A stretch of DNA of 64,000 nt from an uncultured Flavobacteriaceae bacterium. Its GTDB lineage: Bacteria; Bacteroidota; Bacteroidia; Flavobacteriales; Flavobacteriaceae. The position numbers and the translations under genes are program-made. The notes beneath the pieces were generated by a model. The model saw nothing but the letters and a program-made list of their open reading frames with translations, was not told the origin of the DNA and did no database searches. The stretch is taken from assembly GCA_943789365.1 (NCBI GenBank), contig CALSTV010000001.1, forward strand, positions 2,046,001 to 2,110,000, written 5' to 3'. The stretch's first letter is position 1; every line of letters begins with the position of its first letter. Shown piece by piece: positions 51,640 through 61,638 of the stretch.

Positions 51640-52743
51640 ATGGAAAAACTACTTTTTGCAACATTTATTTTTAGCCTTTTCGGTTTGTCTAGCAATTGCC
51701 AAAACACTTTTAATCCAGGTGAAATATGGTTAGATTCAAATAATGTTCACATCAATGCTCACGGTGGCGGAGTTTTATACCATCAAGGCGTGTATTATTG
51801 GGTAGGTGAGCATAAGGTAGCCGGAAAAGCTGGAAACAAAGCCGAAGTTGGTTTACGAATTTATTCCTCTACGAATCTTTATAATTGGAAAAACGAAGGG
51901 GTTGGACTTGCTGTTGTAAATGAAATTGGACATGATATTGAACGTGGAGCTATACTTGAACGACCAAAGATAATTTATAATAAAAACACAAAGAAATTTG
52001 TAATGTGGTTTCATTTAGAACTAAAGGGAAAAGGCTATGAAGCAGCACGCACAGCTGTAGCAATTAGTGATGCTCCTGAAGGTCCCTATACTTATCTTCG
52101 TTCCTACCGACCCAACGCAGGCGTTTGGCCTCTAAATTATCCAGATTCTTTAAAAAAAGTTACTTTCAAAAAGGAATATAAAACTTGGCCAGAAAAAATA
52201 CATGCCAACACAAGAGGTCGTTTTTTACATCGTGACTTTGAAAACGGACAAATGTCTCGTGATATGACAGTTTTTGTAGACAGCGATGAAAAAGCCTATC
52301 ATATTACCTCTTCGGAAGAGAACCAAACGTTGCATATTTCTGAATTATCAGATGATTACACGAATTTTACGGGGCGTTATATTCGTGTTTTTCCAGGTGC
52401 AGCAAATGAAGCTCCTTCTATTTGTAAAAAGGAGGGTGTTTATTATATGATTACTTCGGGGTGCACCGGTTGGAAACCCAATCCTGCGAGATCTGCTAAA
52501 ACTACAGATATCATGGGAGAATGGGAATCATTGGGTAATCCATTTCTTGGAGAAGAAGCAGAAACTTCGTTTCGATCGCAAAGTACACACATTATTAATA
52601 TTGAAGGAAAAGGAGAACAATTTATATTTATGGGAGACAGATGGACTCCCGAAAATGCAATAGATGGCCGCTATATATGGTTGCCATTAGAATTTATAGA
52701 TGAAAAGCCTTTCTTGAATTGGCAAAATACCTGGTCTTATTAA
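51640..52743 (+). CDS. GH43-like enzyme of the beta-1,3-galactanase group
   Basis: A 367-residue secreted enzyme. The start GEIWLDSNNVHINAHGGGV followed by YYWVGEHK matches the GH43 group that contains exo-beta-1,3-galactanases. In that group the usual catalytic-base Asp is replaced; here the corresponding N-terminal stretch is HINAHGG rather than the TADPS of the neighbouring GH43. Further motifs are ERPKIIYN, FVMWFH and SRDMTVFVDSD. The subfamily is assigned from memory. It lies between GH43 and sulfatase genes with short gaps (21 and 12 bp). Confidence 0.75.
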   Translation: MEKLLFATFIFSLFGLSSNCQNTFNPGEIWLDSNNVHINAHGGGVLYHQGVYYWVGEHKVAGKAGNKAEVGLRIYSSTNLYNWKNEGVGLAVVNEIGHDIERGAILERPKIIYNKNTKKFVMWFHLELKGKGYEAARTAVAISDAPEGPYTYLRSYRPNAGVWPLNYPDSLKKVTFKKEYKTWPEKIHANTRGRFLHRDFENGQMSRDMTVFVDSDEKAYHITSSEENQTLHISELSDDYTNFTGRYIRVFPGAANEAPSICKKEGVYYMITSGCTGWKPNPARSAKTTDIMGEWESLGNPFLGEEAETSFRSQSTHIINIEGKGEQFIFMGDRWTPENAIDGRYIWLPLEFIDEKPFLNWQNTWSY

Positions 52744-52755
52744 AAATTTAATCTC

Positions 52756-54393
52756 ATGAAATTTATTTTAAATACGTTATTCTTATCACTAATCCTTTCA
52801 TGTAGTACTTCTGAAAAAGAAGTATCACTTCAAGAGAAAAAACCTAATATTATTTTGATAATGGCGGATGATATGGGCTTTTCAGACTTGGGTTTTATGG
52901 GGTCAGGAATTCAGACGCCAAACATAGATCGCTTGGCAGGAAACGGAATGGTGTTTAACCAATTTTACAACGCAGGAAGATGTTGTCCAACGCGTGCTTC
53001 CTTGCTTACAGGGCTGTATGCACACAATGCCGATTTGGGTTGGATGACCGCTTCTGACTTTGGACGTCCGGGGTATCGAGGAGCTATCAGTAAAAATAGT
53101 GTTACCATCGCCCAAGTGTTAAAAACGGCTGGTTATCAAAATTATAGTACGGGAAAATGGCATGTGACTTATGATCCGAATATGGAAGCGGGTGCTGACA
53201 ATTCGAACTGGCCTTTGCAAAGAGGATTTGACCAATATTATGGAACACTTGCTGGAGGTGGCGGTTATTTTCAACCTACAACCCTGACCAAAGGGAACGA
53301 AAGATTGGTGCCAGATAAAGACTTCTACCTCACAGAAGCCATCAACACCAATACCGTTGAAATCTTAGAAGATCATTTCAATACTAAAAAAAACGATCCT
53401 TTCTTTTTCTATGTGGCACATTACGCGCCGCACAGACCTTTACATGCTTTGGAAGTCGATATTAAAAGATACAAAGGGAAATTTAGCAAAGGCTGGGATT
53501 ATTTCCGCGAACAGCGTTTTTCCAAAATGCAAAACAGCGGGTTTTCAAACGCCTGGGTATTGAGTGAACGCCCTGAAGACATTCCTGCCTGGGAAAGTAT
53601 ATCCGCAAAAGAAAAAGCCATGTGGGAGATGCGTATGGAAATCTATGCAGCCCAAATTGACAGAATGGATCAGGGAATAGGAAGGATTATAAACCTGCTC
53701 GAAGAAAAACAGCAACTGGACAACACCATCATCCTGTTTCTCTCTGATAACGGTGGAAACTACGAACCAGAAGGAAAAGATTTTGATGCAGATACCATTC
53801 AAAATCCGGGCGATAACAACTTCAATCAATCCTATAGAAGACATTGGGCACATATGAGCAATACTCCATTTCGTCAATATAAAAGTTCCAACCACGAAGG
53901 GGGTATCAGTACACCGTTAATTGCACACTGGCCTGAAAAAATTAAAAAAGCAAGTGTCAGTACACAACAAGGGCATATCATCGATTTTATGCCCACGTTT
54001 ATGGAACTCACCGGTGCTACGTACCCTCAAGAGTTGGAGGGGCATGCCATAAAGCCATTGCAAGGAAAAAGTTTGGTACCTGCATTCCAAGGAAAAGTTT
54101 CAGACAGAGGCCCTTTGTTTTTTGAACATAGAGGAAACAGAGCCATTGTTGAAGGAGATTGGAAACTGTTGGCACCCAGAACCGGAAAAGCCCCTTTCGA
54201 AGGAAAATGGGAATTGTACAATTTAAGGACAGATCGATCTGAAGAAAATAATTTGATAGCCAAGCACCCCGACATTGCCGCAGCATTGAAACAAAAATGG
54301 GATGCCTGGGCAAACAAAAACAACGTATTGCCTTTGGATGGAACCGGTTGGGGGCATAGAATTAAAAACGACGTAAACCGAAGTAAGAAATAA
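52756..54393 (+). CDS. S1-type sulfatase (lipoprotein)
   Basis: A 545-residue sulfatase that removes sulfate esters from a glycan. The N-terminal segment ends ILSC (Cys16), a lipoprotein signal. PNIILIMADDMGF carries the metal-binding aspartates. The formylglycine motif is C76-C-P-T-R80, with Cys76 the residue to be converted and a second cysteine next to it. GKWHV, NGGNY and a C-terminal GDWKLL follow. It needs an FGly-generating or maturation enzyme encoded elsewhere. It is the first of four sulfatases in the cluster. Confidence 0.9.
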   Translation: MKFILNTLFLSLILSCSTSEKEVSLQEKKPNIILIMADDMGFSDLGFMGSGIQTPNIDRLAGNGMVFNQFYNAGRCCPTRASLLTGLYAHNADLGWMTASDFGRPGYRGAISKNSVTIAQVLKTAGYQNYSTGKWHVTYDPNMEAGADNSNWPLQRGFDQYYGTLAGGGGYFQPTTLTKGNERLVPDKDFYLTEAINTNTVEILEDHFNTKKNDPFFFYVAHYAPHRPLHALEVDIKRYKGKFSKGWDYFREQRFSKMQNSGFSNAWVLSERPEDIPAWESISAKEKAMWEMRMEIYAAQIDRMDQGIGRIINLLEEKQQLDNTIILFLSDNGGNYEPEGKDFDADTIQNPGDNNFNQSYRRHWAHMSNTPFRQYKSSNHEGGISTPLIAHWPEKIKKASVSTQQGHIIDFMPTFMELTGATYPQELEGHAIKPLQGKSLVPAFQGKVSDRGPLFFEHRGNRAIVEGDWKLLAPRTGKAPFEGKWELYNLRTDRSEENNLIAKHPDIAAALKQKWDAWANKNNVLPLDGTGWGHRIKNDVNRSKK

Positions 54394-54454
54394 AGAACAT
54401 ACAGAAGCACTGCTAAGTTTATGAGCCCTGTGTTTGTATAAAAAATATAAATTT

Positions 54455-56617
54455 ATGAAGTCACCATTGTATACCCTTATTACGGTATTTCTTTTTTTAT
54501 CGCTTTCAGTGGAAAGCCAGGAAAAACCGAATGTTATCGTAATAATGGCAGACGATTTAGGTTATGGAGATGTCGGATTTAATGGTTCAACAGAAATTCC
54601 TACACCCAATATTGATCGTATAGCAGATCAAGGTGTTGTGTTTACAAACGGATATACTTCTTATTGCGTTTGTGGTCCAAGTAGAGCAGGATTTATAACC
54701 GGAAGGTATCAGCAACGTTTTGGGTTTGGGCGAAACCCATTGTACAGAGTGAATGACCCGGCCATGGGGTTGCCTTTGGATGAAACAACCATAGCTGAAT
54801 CGGTATCGAAAGTAGGTTACACTTCCGGTATCATTGGAAAATGGCATTTGGGCGCGCATATTTCCAATCACCCTTTGAACAGAGGATTTGATGAGTTTTT
54901 TGGTCATTTAGGAGGCGGACACAGATACTTTCCGGAGGAATATAATATCAAAGACAGCTACAAGGCAAAAAACGAAAGCGAAAGCTATTACACCTGGCTG
55001 ATGAGAAATCATACCCCTGAAGAAACAGACGAATACATTACAGATGAGTTTTCACAGGAAGCCGTGGATTTTGTAACACGTCATAAGGACCATCCGTTTT
55101 TTCTGTTTGTCTCGTACAACGCGCCTCATGGCCCCTTACAAGCCAAAACAGAAGATTTGGCCTTATTTCCTGATTTAACCGACAAACGAAAAACCTATGC
55201 GGCTATGGTACATGCCGTAGACAGAGGTGTTGGGCAATTGATAGATAAATTACAGGAATTAAATATCGAAGAGAACACCCTAATTTTCTTCTTGTCAGAC
55301 AATGGAGGTCCGGAAAGCAAAAATGGCTCGGATAACGGCGTATTGAGAGGAGGAAAGAGTGATGTATACGAAGGAGGGTATCGAGTGCCTTTTGCCATGC
55401 AGTGGAAAAAAGAAATTTCCAGCAATACTGTCTTTGATGCACCTGTTTCTTCACTCGATATTTTTGCAACCTTAGCAGCACTTTCTGAGGCACCTGTTAA
55501 CCCAGAAAAACCTTTGGATGGGGTAAATCTAATTCCTTACCTGACAGGGGAAAATAGCAGCCAACCTCATGACGCGTTGTATGTCTATAAATTTGATCAA
55601 GACCGACATGCGGTGCGACAAGGCGATTATAAACTGTTGTTTCATAAAGAAGGTACGAATAAAAAAATGTACAATATAACGACCAATATCAGTGAAAATG
55701 ACGGGTCTAATTTGTATTGGAACAGCACCTACAGACCGCAAAGAGATGCACTGGAAGCCATGCTGTCCGATTGGGAAGCGCAATTGATCCACCCGCGGTT
55801 TTTGGGGCTTATTCATAAAGATGATATTTGGGCAACTGAGGTCACCATTTCAGAAAACAACCTCAATTTAGATTTGAATGCTTCGCATCAATTAGAAGCT
55901 TCCATTGTTCCAAATGATGCAATTAACGAAGTTATTGAATGGGTAAGTACCCATCCTGAAGTAGCCACCGTAGATGCAAATGGTTTGGTTCAAACACATA
56001 CTGAAGGGCATACGGTAATTATTTCAAGAGTAATTGATAAGCAATCTGTATTCAATAGCTGTATCGTGAAAGTGGGTACTCCTGCACAAGCAACAAATAT
56101 CCAACTTTCAGAAAATAGCGTAGAACGAGTCGTAGGTAAAACCGTGCAATTGTCGGCAAATGTTTCACCATCGCAAACCCCCATCTATGCACTGCAATGG
56201 TCGAGTAGCAACCCTGCTGTTGCCACCGTTGATGAAAATGGTTTTGTGTTGACGCATAGCATAGGAAATGCCATTGTTTCTGCAACCGTTATTGGCAGCA
56301 ATCAGATAACAGCAGCTTGTACACTTCAGGTAAATGAATACACAGGTATTGAGCTTTCTGTTGGAACAACACCGGTTGCAGAAAAGATTGTATTGTATCC
56401 AAATCCGGTAACAGACAGTTTTCAGATTGAATTCGAAGGAAGTGGATCGCAGCCAGCCTATGTGGATATCTATAATAACGTAGGTGCTCTGCTGGCGAAA
56501 AAGACAGTAAACAATTCTTCTGATAAAATAGATATAAGTAATTTATCGACTGGAACCTATTTCGTTTGTATACGAAAGAAAGACAGCAGGCAAACCCTAC
56601 AAATCATTAAAAAATAA
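54455..56617 (+). CDS. S1-type sulfatase with Ig-like domains and T9SS tail
   Basis: A 720-residue secreted sulfatase. I chose MKSPLYT (54455) over the ATG at 54434 to put the signal peptide (ending VESQ) at the start. The formylglycine motif is C73-G-P-S-R77, preceded by CV. PNVIVIMADDLGY and GKWHLG are present. Residues ~465-635 form two BIG2-type Ig-like domains (WVSTHPEVATVDANGL, WSSSNPAVATVDENGF). The last ~75 residues are a T9SS domain (LYPNPVTDSFQIEF to QIIKK). This one is therefore placed on or beyond the cell surface, unlike the lipoprotein sulfatase upstream. Confidence 0.9.
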   Translation: MKSPLYTLITVFLFLSLSVESQEKPNVIVIMADDLGYGDVGFNGSTEIPTPNIDRIADQGVVFTNGYTSYCVCGPSRAGFITGRYQQRFGFGRNPLYRVNDPAMGLPLDETTIAESVSKVGYTSGIIGKWHLGAHISNHPLNRGFDEFFGHLGGGHRYFPEEYNIKDSYKAKNESESYYTWLMRNHTPEETDEYITDEFSQEAVDFVTRHKDHPFFLFVSYNAPHGPLQAKTEDLALFPDLTDKRKTYAAMVHAVDRGVGQLIDKLQELNIEENTLIFFLSDNGGPESKNGSDNGVLRGGKSDVYEGGYRVPFAMQWKKEISSNTVFDAPVSSLDIFATLAALSEAPVNPEKPLDGVNLIPYLTGENSSQPHDALYVYKFDQDRHAVRQGDYKLLFHKEGTNKKMYNITTNISENDGSNLYWNSTYRPQRDALEAMLSDWEAQLIHPRFLGLIHKDDIWATEVTISENNLNLDLNASHQLEASIVPNDAINEVIEWVSTHPEVATVDANGLVQTHTEGHTVIISRVIDKQSVFNSCIVKVGTPAQATNIQLSENSVERVVGKTVQLSANVSPSQTPIYALQWSSSNPAVATVDENGFVLTHSIGNAIVSATVIGSNQITAACTLQVNEYTGIELSVGTTPVAEKIVLYPNPVTDSFQIEFEGSGSQPAYVDIYNNVGALLAKKTVNNSSDKIDISNLSTGTYFVCIRKKDSRQTLQIIKK

Positions 56618-56628
56618 CACAGTATCCT

Positions 56629-58035
56629 ATGAAAACTAAAATGGTACTCGCAGCTTTGCTTATAGGTATGGGCATGGTTTCGGCTCAGAAAAAATCAAAA
56701 AATCATGATAGGCTGAGGCACTCGAAGCCCAATTTCGTCATCATACTCGCAGATGATTTAGGTTATGCGGATTTGGGCTATACCGGTAGTAAGCAAATAA
56801 AAACACCGAACATAGATGCGCTGGCTAAAGAAGGAATACAATGTACCCAAGGCTATGTGTCGGCACCTGTATGTGGTCCCTCAAGAGCCGGATTGATGAC
56901 GGGAAGAAATCAGGTAAACTTTGGATTTGATAACAACCCAATAGTAGATCTGCCGCAATTTGATGAAAACTACGTAGGGGTTCCTGTGGAAGAAAAAACC
57001 ATGGCAGACCGTTTGGCAACTCTGGGGTATACCAACGGATTGATAGGAAAATGGCATTTGGGTGAAGCCGATCATTTCCATCCTACCAAAAGAGGATTTC
57101 ATGAATTCTGGGGCTATTTAGGCGGTGGTCACCATTATGTGCCCAACAAACCGAATGGCAAACCCTGGCCCAATAAAATTGTCAGTAACTTTAAAAAACC
57201 ACAACCAATTACCTATATCACCGATGATAAAGGTGATGAATGTGTAGACTTTATAAAACGTCATAAAAAAGATCCATTCTTCCTATACGCTTCGTTCAAT
57301 GCACCGCACGCACCGATGGAAGCCACTGAGGCAGATTTAAAACTATACAGACATATCAAAGATGAAAAGCGTCGTACCTATGCCGCTATGATTCACCGTT
57401 TGGACCTAAACGTGGGACGAATTGTAAAGGAATTGAAAAAACAAAAAGTATACGACAACACGGTTATTGTCTTTTTTAGCGACAACGGAGGTCCTTGTGA
57501 CCACAACGCTTCTGTGAACGCCCCATTTAACGGGCAAAAAGGCATCCTTTTGGAAGGAGGGATACGTATACCCTTTATCATTTCATACCCGGGCCAATTA
57601 AAAAGAGGTGTCTATAACAAACCTATTTCATCTCTGGATCTAACACCGACTTTTGTGGCTTTGGCCGGAGGAACCACCATAAAAAAGGACAAATTGGATG
57701 GTGTAAATATCTTTCCATATTTGACTCAGGAACTTAAAGAAAACCCACACGAAACGCTGATGTGGCGATTTACCATTAGTGGAGGTATTCGAAAAGGGAA
57801 CTGGAAACTGGTACGATTGCCGGATCGTTTGCCTTTGTTGTTTGATTTGGATAAAGACCCTTCAGAACTTAACAATGTAGCTGCAGAAAATTGGGATTTG
57901 GTCGCTTCTATGTTAAAGGAATTGGGTGATTGGGACGTATCTTGCCCGCAAACCTTGTATTTGGAAGGCAATCGATGGCGACGCAACCAGGTAGATTTGT
58001 ACGATAAAAAATACCAATTGACACAACCTGAATAA
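56629..58035 (+). CDS. S1-type sulfatase (copy a)
   Basis: A 468-residue periplasmic-type sulfatase. A signal peptide ends near residue 19 (VSAQ). PNFVIILADDLGYADLGY is the metal-binding start, and the formylglycine motif is C82-G-P-S-R86 (SAPVCGPSRAGLMTGR). GKWHLGEADHF, SDNGGP and GNWKLVRLPDRLP follow. It is closely paralogous to the product of 60207-61619, with the same residue numbering for Cys82. A short gap (12 bp) leads to the interrupted GH50 gene. No T9SS tail. Confidence 0.9.
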   Translation: MKTKMVLAALLIGMGMVSAQKKSKNHDRLRHSKPNFVIILADDLGYADLGYTGSKQIKTPNIDALAKEGIQCTQGYVSAPVCGPSRAGLMTGRNQVNFGFDNNPIVDLPQFDENYVGVPVEEKTMADRLATLGYTNGLIGKWHLGEADHFHPTKRGFHEFWGYLGGGHHYVPNKPNGKPWPNKIVSNFKKPQPITYITDDKGDECVDFIKRHKKDPFFLYASFNAPHAPMEATEADLKLYRHIKDEKRRTYAAMIHRLDLNVGRIVKELKKQKVYDNTVIVFFSDNGGPCDHNASVNAPFNGQKGILLEGGIRIPFIISYPGQLKRGVYNKPISSLDLTPTFVALAGGTTIKKDKLDGVNIFPYLTQELKENPHETLMWRFTISGGIRKGNWKLVRLPDRLPLLFDLDKDPSELNNVAAENWDLVASMLKELGDWDVSCPQTLYLEGNRWRRNQVDLYDKKYQLTQPE

Positions 58036-58047
58036 TCGGAAATAAAA

Positions 58048-60102
58048 ATGTTTAGAAAGAAAAGCAGTCAACTCATTTTCATAGGTATCTGTTTGGTACA
58101 GATGAGTTTTGCACAGGAATCACTTATTCAGTTTACCCCTGACTATGTAGCACAACATGTGAAAACTAAAAACGCAAGTGCAGTTCTGAAAGAGGACAAA
58201 AGCTTGCAGATTCATATGGGGAAAGACAATCCGTTGGTGATTCTTGCGGCCGATAAAGGTTCTTGGGATTTGTCCAACAATACATCCGTAGCCTTTGAAG
58301 TCAGCAATATCGGAACCGAACCGACCATGGTAAATTGTCATATAGACGGGCATTTATGGAGTGAAGATGTACTGATTTTAAACCCTGGTGAAAGTGGTTT
58401 GCTACGAGTGTTGCTCAAAGGAAATATGTTAGATGCGAACCATCCTCTGATGCTTTATTATACCGGTATGAACGGCTTGCCTGGCGGCTATTTAAAACAT
58501 TGGGTGCCCCTAAAAGCAAAGCAGGTTAAAAAATTAGAACTGTCATTGGTAAACCCAAAGACCGGAGCTGATATAACCATTAAGAATGTAGTAAAAGAAG
58601 GAAGCCTGGCAGCAAAAACCTATGAGGAGTTGGTCGCAAGCGCCAGTCCTTTTGTTGACAAATACGGTCAATTCATTTTTAAAGAATGGCCGGGAAAAAT
58701 ACATTCAGACAAGGAATTTAAAAAAATCGCAAAAAAGGAAAAAGCCGATTTAAATGCCTATCCAGGTCCCAAGGATCGAAACCAATACGGAGGATGGACG
58801 CAAGGACCTCAATTGGAAGCTACCGGACATTTCAGAGTTGAAAAGCTGCAAGGCAAATGGTGGCTGGTAGATCCGGAAGGGCGCTTGTTTTGGTCGCATG
58901 GTATCACAGGAGTTGCCAAAGGTGCCGCCATTACTCAGGTAAAAGGGCGTAAACACTATTTTGCCGAATTACCCGAGGCAAACACAAACTATTATCAATT
59001 CGGTCAAAACAAAAAAGGAAGCATCATCAAATACAATTTTACCGCTGCCAATCTTTATAGAAAATACGGGAAAAATTGGGAAAAAGAAAGCAAGTAATTG
59101 TCGCATCAACGTTTAAAGAGCTGGGGTATGAATACCTTTGGGAATTGGTCGGATGCAACCGCTTATTTGATGCGAAAAACACCTTATACGGTAAGTATCA
59201 GCTTCCCCTGGAAAAAGGTCGGGAACAAATTAAAATTCCCCAATGTCTACGATCCGAATTACAGAACTACATTAGAAGCCACTTTTAAAAAACATGCCAA
59301 ATCCTGGAACGATTCCTATTGCATCGGTTATTTTGTAGACAATGAATTGCACGGCTGGGGCACCATCGGTAGGTATGTATTGGCGTCTCCCGGAAACGAT
59401 CCGGCAAAGGTAGAGCTGATTGCCTTCTTAAAAAAACAATACCCTTCAATTGAGGAATTAAATGCTGCCTGGGCCACTGAATATCCTTCCTGGAAAGCAT
59501 TGCGCAATAAAAAGGCAAAGGCAAAAGGAAAAACAGTTTTTAAAGACTTGTTGACTTTTGAAAAACAAATGGTTGACCTCTATTACAAAACTTGTAGGGA
59601 AGTCATCAAAGCAAATGCCCCGAATAAACTATATATGGGAAGCCGCTTGCACAATCATTACTATCCGGAAAAACTTTCGCATCAAAAATGGATTGTTCCT
59701 ATTGCTGCAAAATACTGTGATATCATCAGCTTTAACCGCTATCGTTTGGTGCCTAACGATTTGGTATTGCACGATTCTAAAATAGACAAACCCATTATCA
59801 TTGGTGAATTTCATTTTGGTGCCTTGGATCGTGGTATGTTGCATACCGGTTTGCGTTCTGTTCAAAATCAGGAACAAAGAGGGCGGATGTACGAAGCGTA
59901 TATCAAAGGTGCTTTGGAGAACCCGGCTATCGTAGGTGCGCATTGGTTTCAATACGGAGAACAGGCGGTTACAGGGCGTGGAGATGGAGAAAATTACCAG
60001 ATTGGTTTTCTGGATGTATGCGATACACCTTATCAGGAAACCATAGATGCTTGTAGACATGTAGGCTATCAACTCTACCAATTGCGCTATATAGGCAACT
60101 AA
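58048..60102 (+). pseudogene. GH50 family agarase-like gene interrupted by an in-frame stop (copy 2)
   Basis: The gene reads continuously in one frame except for a TAA at 59095-59097 (codon 350). N-terminal signal and domain match copy 1 (GKWWLVDPEGRLFWSHG). After the stop the frame resumes with LSHQRLKSWGMNTFGNWSD. Aligning both copies around KYGKN...KSWG shows no insertion or deletion, so this is a single nonsense change (or a sequencing error). Both catalytic glutamates lie after it (Glu433 in FVDNELHGW, Glu587 in IGEFHFGALD), so the truncated product cannot be active. A TTG at 59098 could in principle start the second half, without a signal peptide. Confidence 0.85.
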
Positions 60103-60206
60103 ACAAGCTGCGTTTTTATGCTATTTTAAAGCCATTTTTGTGTTATCCGAGCAAATTGATAATTCCTAATTTGCATTGTAAATAATTAATACTAATCACT
60201 ATTGAA
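60103..60206. promoter_or_regulatory. Intergenic gap inside the polysaccharide cluster
   Basis: The largest gap within the cluster (104 bp), AT-rich, with no strong terminator. It probably holds a secondary promoter for the downstream sulfatase and esterases, but no clean TAnnTTTG is seen. Confidence 0.3.
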
Positions 60207-61619
60207 ATGAAATTAAAAGCAATCTTAACAGCAATAATAATTATCACAATCGCAATAGGGGCTCAGGCGCAGGAAACCAAACCTGATAGGCAGAGGTTCT
60301 CGAAGCCCAACTTTATTATTATCCTTGCCGACGATTTGGGTTTTGGAGATGTAGGATATACCGGAAGTTCTCAAATCAAAACCCCGCATATCGACGCCTT
60401 GGCTAAATCAGGAGTTGTATGTACACAAGGTTATGTGTCTGCTCCGGTTTGTGGGCCTTCCAGAGCCGGACTGATGACGGGTAGAAATCAGGTGAATTTT
60501 GGTTACGACAACAATCTGGGTGAAACACTTCCGCAATTCAATGAAGACCATGCAGGCTTACCGGTAACCGAAAAAACCATTGCAGACCGACTGGCAGCAT
60601 TAGGCTATACCAACGGAATAATTGGAAAATGGCATTTGGGTGAAGCAGCACACTATCATCCGTTGAAAAGAGGTTTCCACGAATTTTGGGGCTACCTTGC
60701 AGGAGGTCATAACTATTTTCAGCAAGAAGATGATGGGGCGAAATACAACCGACCTATTATTTCCAACTATAAAAAACCGCAACCCATAACCTATATCACC
60801 GATGATAAAGGCGATGAATGTGTCGACTTTATCAAAAGACATAAAGGCGAGCCTTTCTTTTTGTACGCGGCCTTTAATGCACCCCATGCGCCTATGCAGG
60901 CACTTGATAAAGATTTGAAATTGTACAAAGACATTGCAGATGAAAAACGCCGAACGTATGCAGCTATGGTACATCGTCTGGATGTCAATGTGGGACGGAT
61001 TGTAAAGACCTTGAAAAAGCAAAAAATATACGACAATACAGTCATCGTATTTTTAAGTGATAACGGTGGGCCTGATACCAATAATGGTTCTATCAACGCA
61101 CCGTTTAGAGGAAGAAAAGGAATTTTGCTGGAAGGTGGGATTCGCGTACCTTTTATCGTTTCGTATCCTGAAAAATTAAAAAGCGGTACCTATAACAAGG
61201 CCATTACATCCTTAGATTTGGCACCTACCTTTGTAGCACTTGCCGGCGGAAAAACTTTAAAAAAGGACAAACTGGACGGGGTAAATCTTTACCCCTACCT
61301 AAGCAATGCCACTCAAGATGCACCACACGAAACCATGTTATGGCGTTTTACCATCAGTGCCGGAATTCGAAAAGGCAATTGGAAATTGGTGCGACTACCA
61401 GACCGTTTGCCGATGCTCTTCAACTTAGACAAAGATATTGCTGAACAACACAATGTAGCGAGCGAAAATTGGGATTTGGTGGAAAGCATGCTAAAAGAAT
61501 TGGGCGATTGGGATGTATCCACTCCGCATGTGCAATTTTTAGAAGGTGATAAATGGCGACGCAATCAGTTGAATCTATATGACAAGAAATACCAATTGAC
61601 CCAACCGGAAAACGAATAA
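60207..61619 (+). CDS. S1-type sulfatase (copy b)
   Basis: A 470-residue paralog of the product of 56629-58035. A signal peptide ends near residue 22 (AQAQ). PNFIIILADDLGFGDVGY, formylglycine motif C82-G-P-S-R86, GKWHLGEAAHY, SDNGGPD and GNWKLVRLPDRLP are present. The pair shares its C-terminal ending (KYQLTQPE). It probably arose by duplication within the cluster, and may differ in which sulfate position it removes. Followed by two esterase genes. Confidence 0.9.
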   Translation: MKLKAILTAIIIITIAIGAQAQETKPDRQRFSKPNFIIILADDLGFGDVGYTGSSQIKTPHIDALAKSGVVCTQGYVSAPVCGPSRAGLMTGRNQVNFGYDNNLGETLPQFNEDHAGLPVTEKTIADRLAALGYTNGIIGKWHLGEAAHYHPLKRGFHEFWGYLAGGHNYFQQEDDGAKYNRPIISNYKKPQPITYITDDKGDECVDFIKRHKGEPFFLYAAFNAPHAPMQALDKDLKLYKDIADEKRRTYAAMVHRLDVNVGRIVKTLKKQKIYDNTVIVFLSDNGGPDTNNGSINAPFRGRKGILLEGGIRVPFIVSYPEKLKSGTYNKAITSLDLAPTFVALAGGKTLKKDKLDGVNLYPYLSNATQDAPHETMLWRFTISAGIRKGNWKLVRLPDRLPMLFNLDKDIAEQHNVASENWDLVESMLKELGDWDVSTPHVQFLEGDKWRRNQLNLYDKKYQLTQPENE

Positions 61620-61638
61620 GGAACTTTAAAAAATAAAG

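Noticed and set aside
59076-59288. A 70-residue frame spanning the GH50 stop codon as a frameshift bypass
   Set aside because: It is in another frame and loses GH50 similarity; the true continuation is in the original frame after the TAA.
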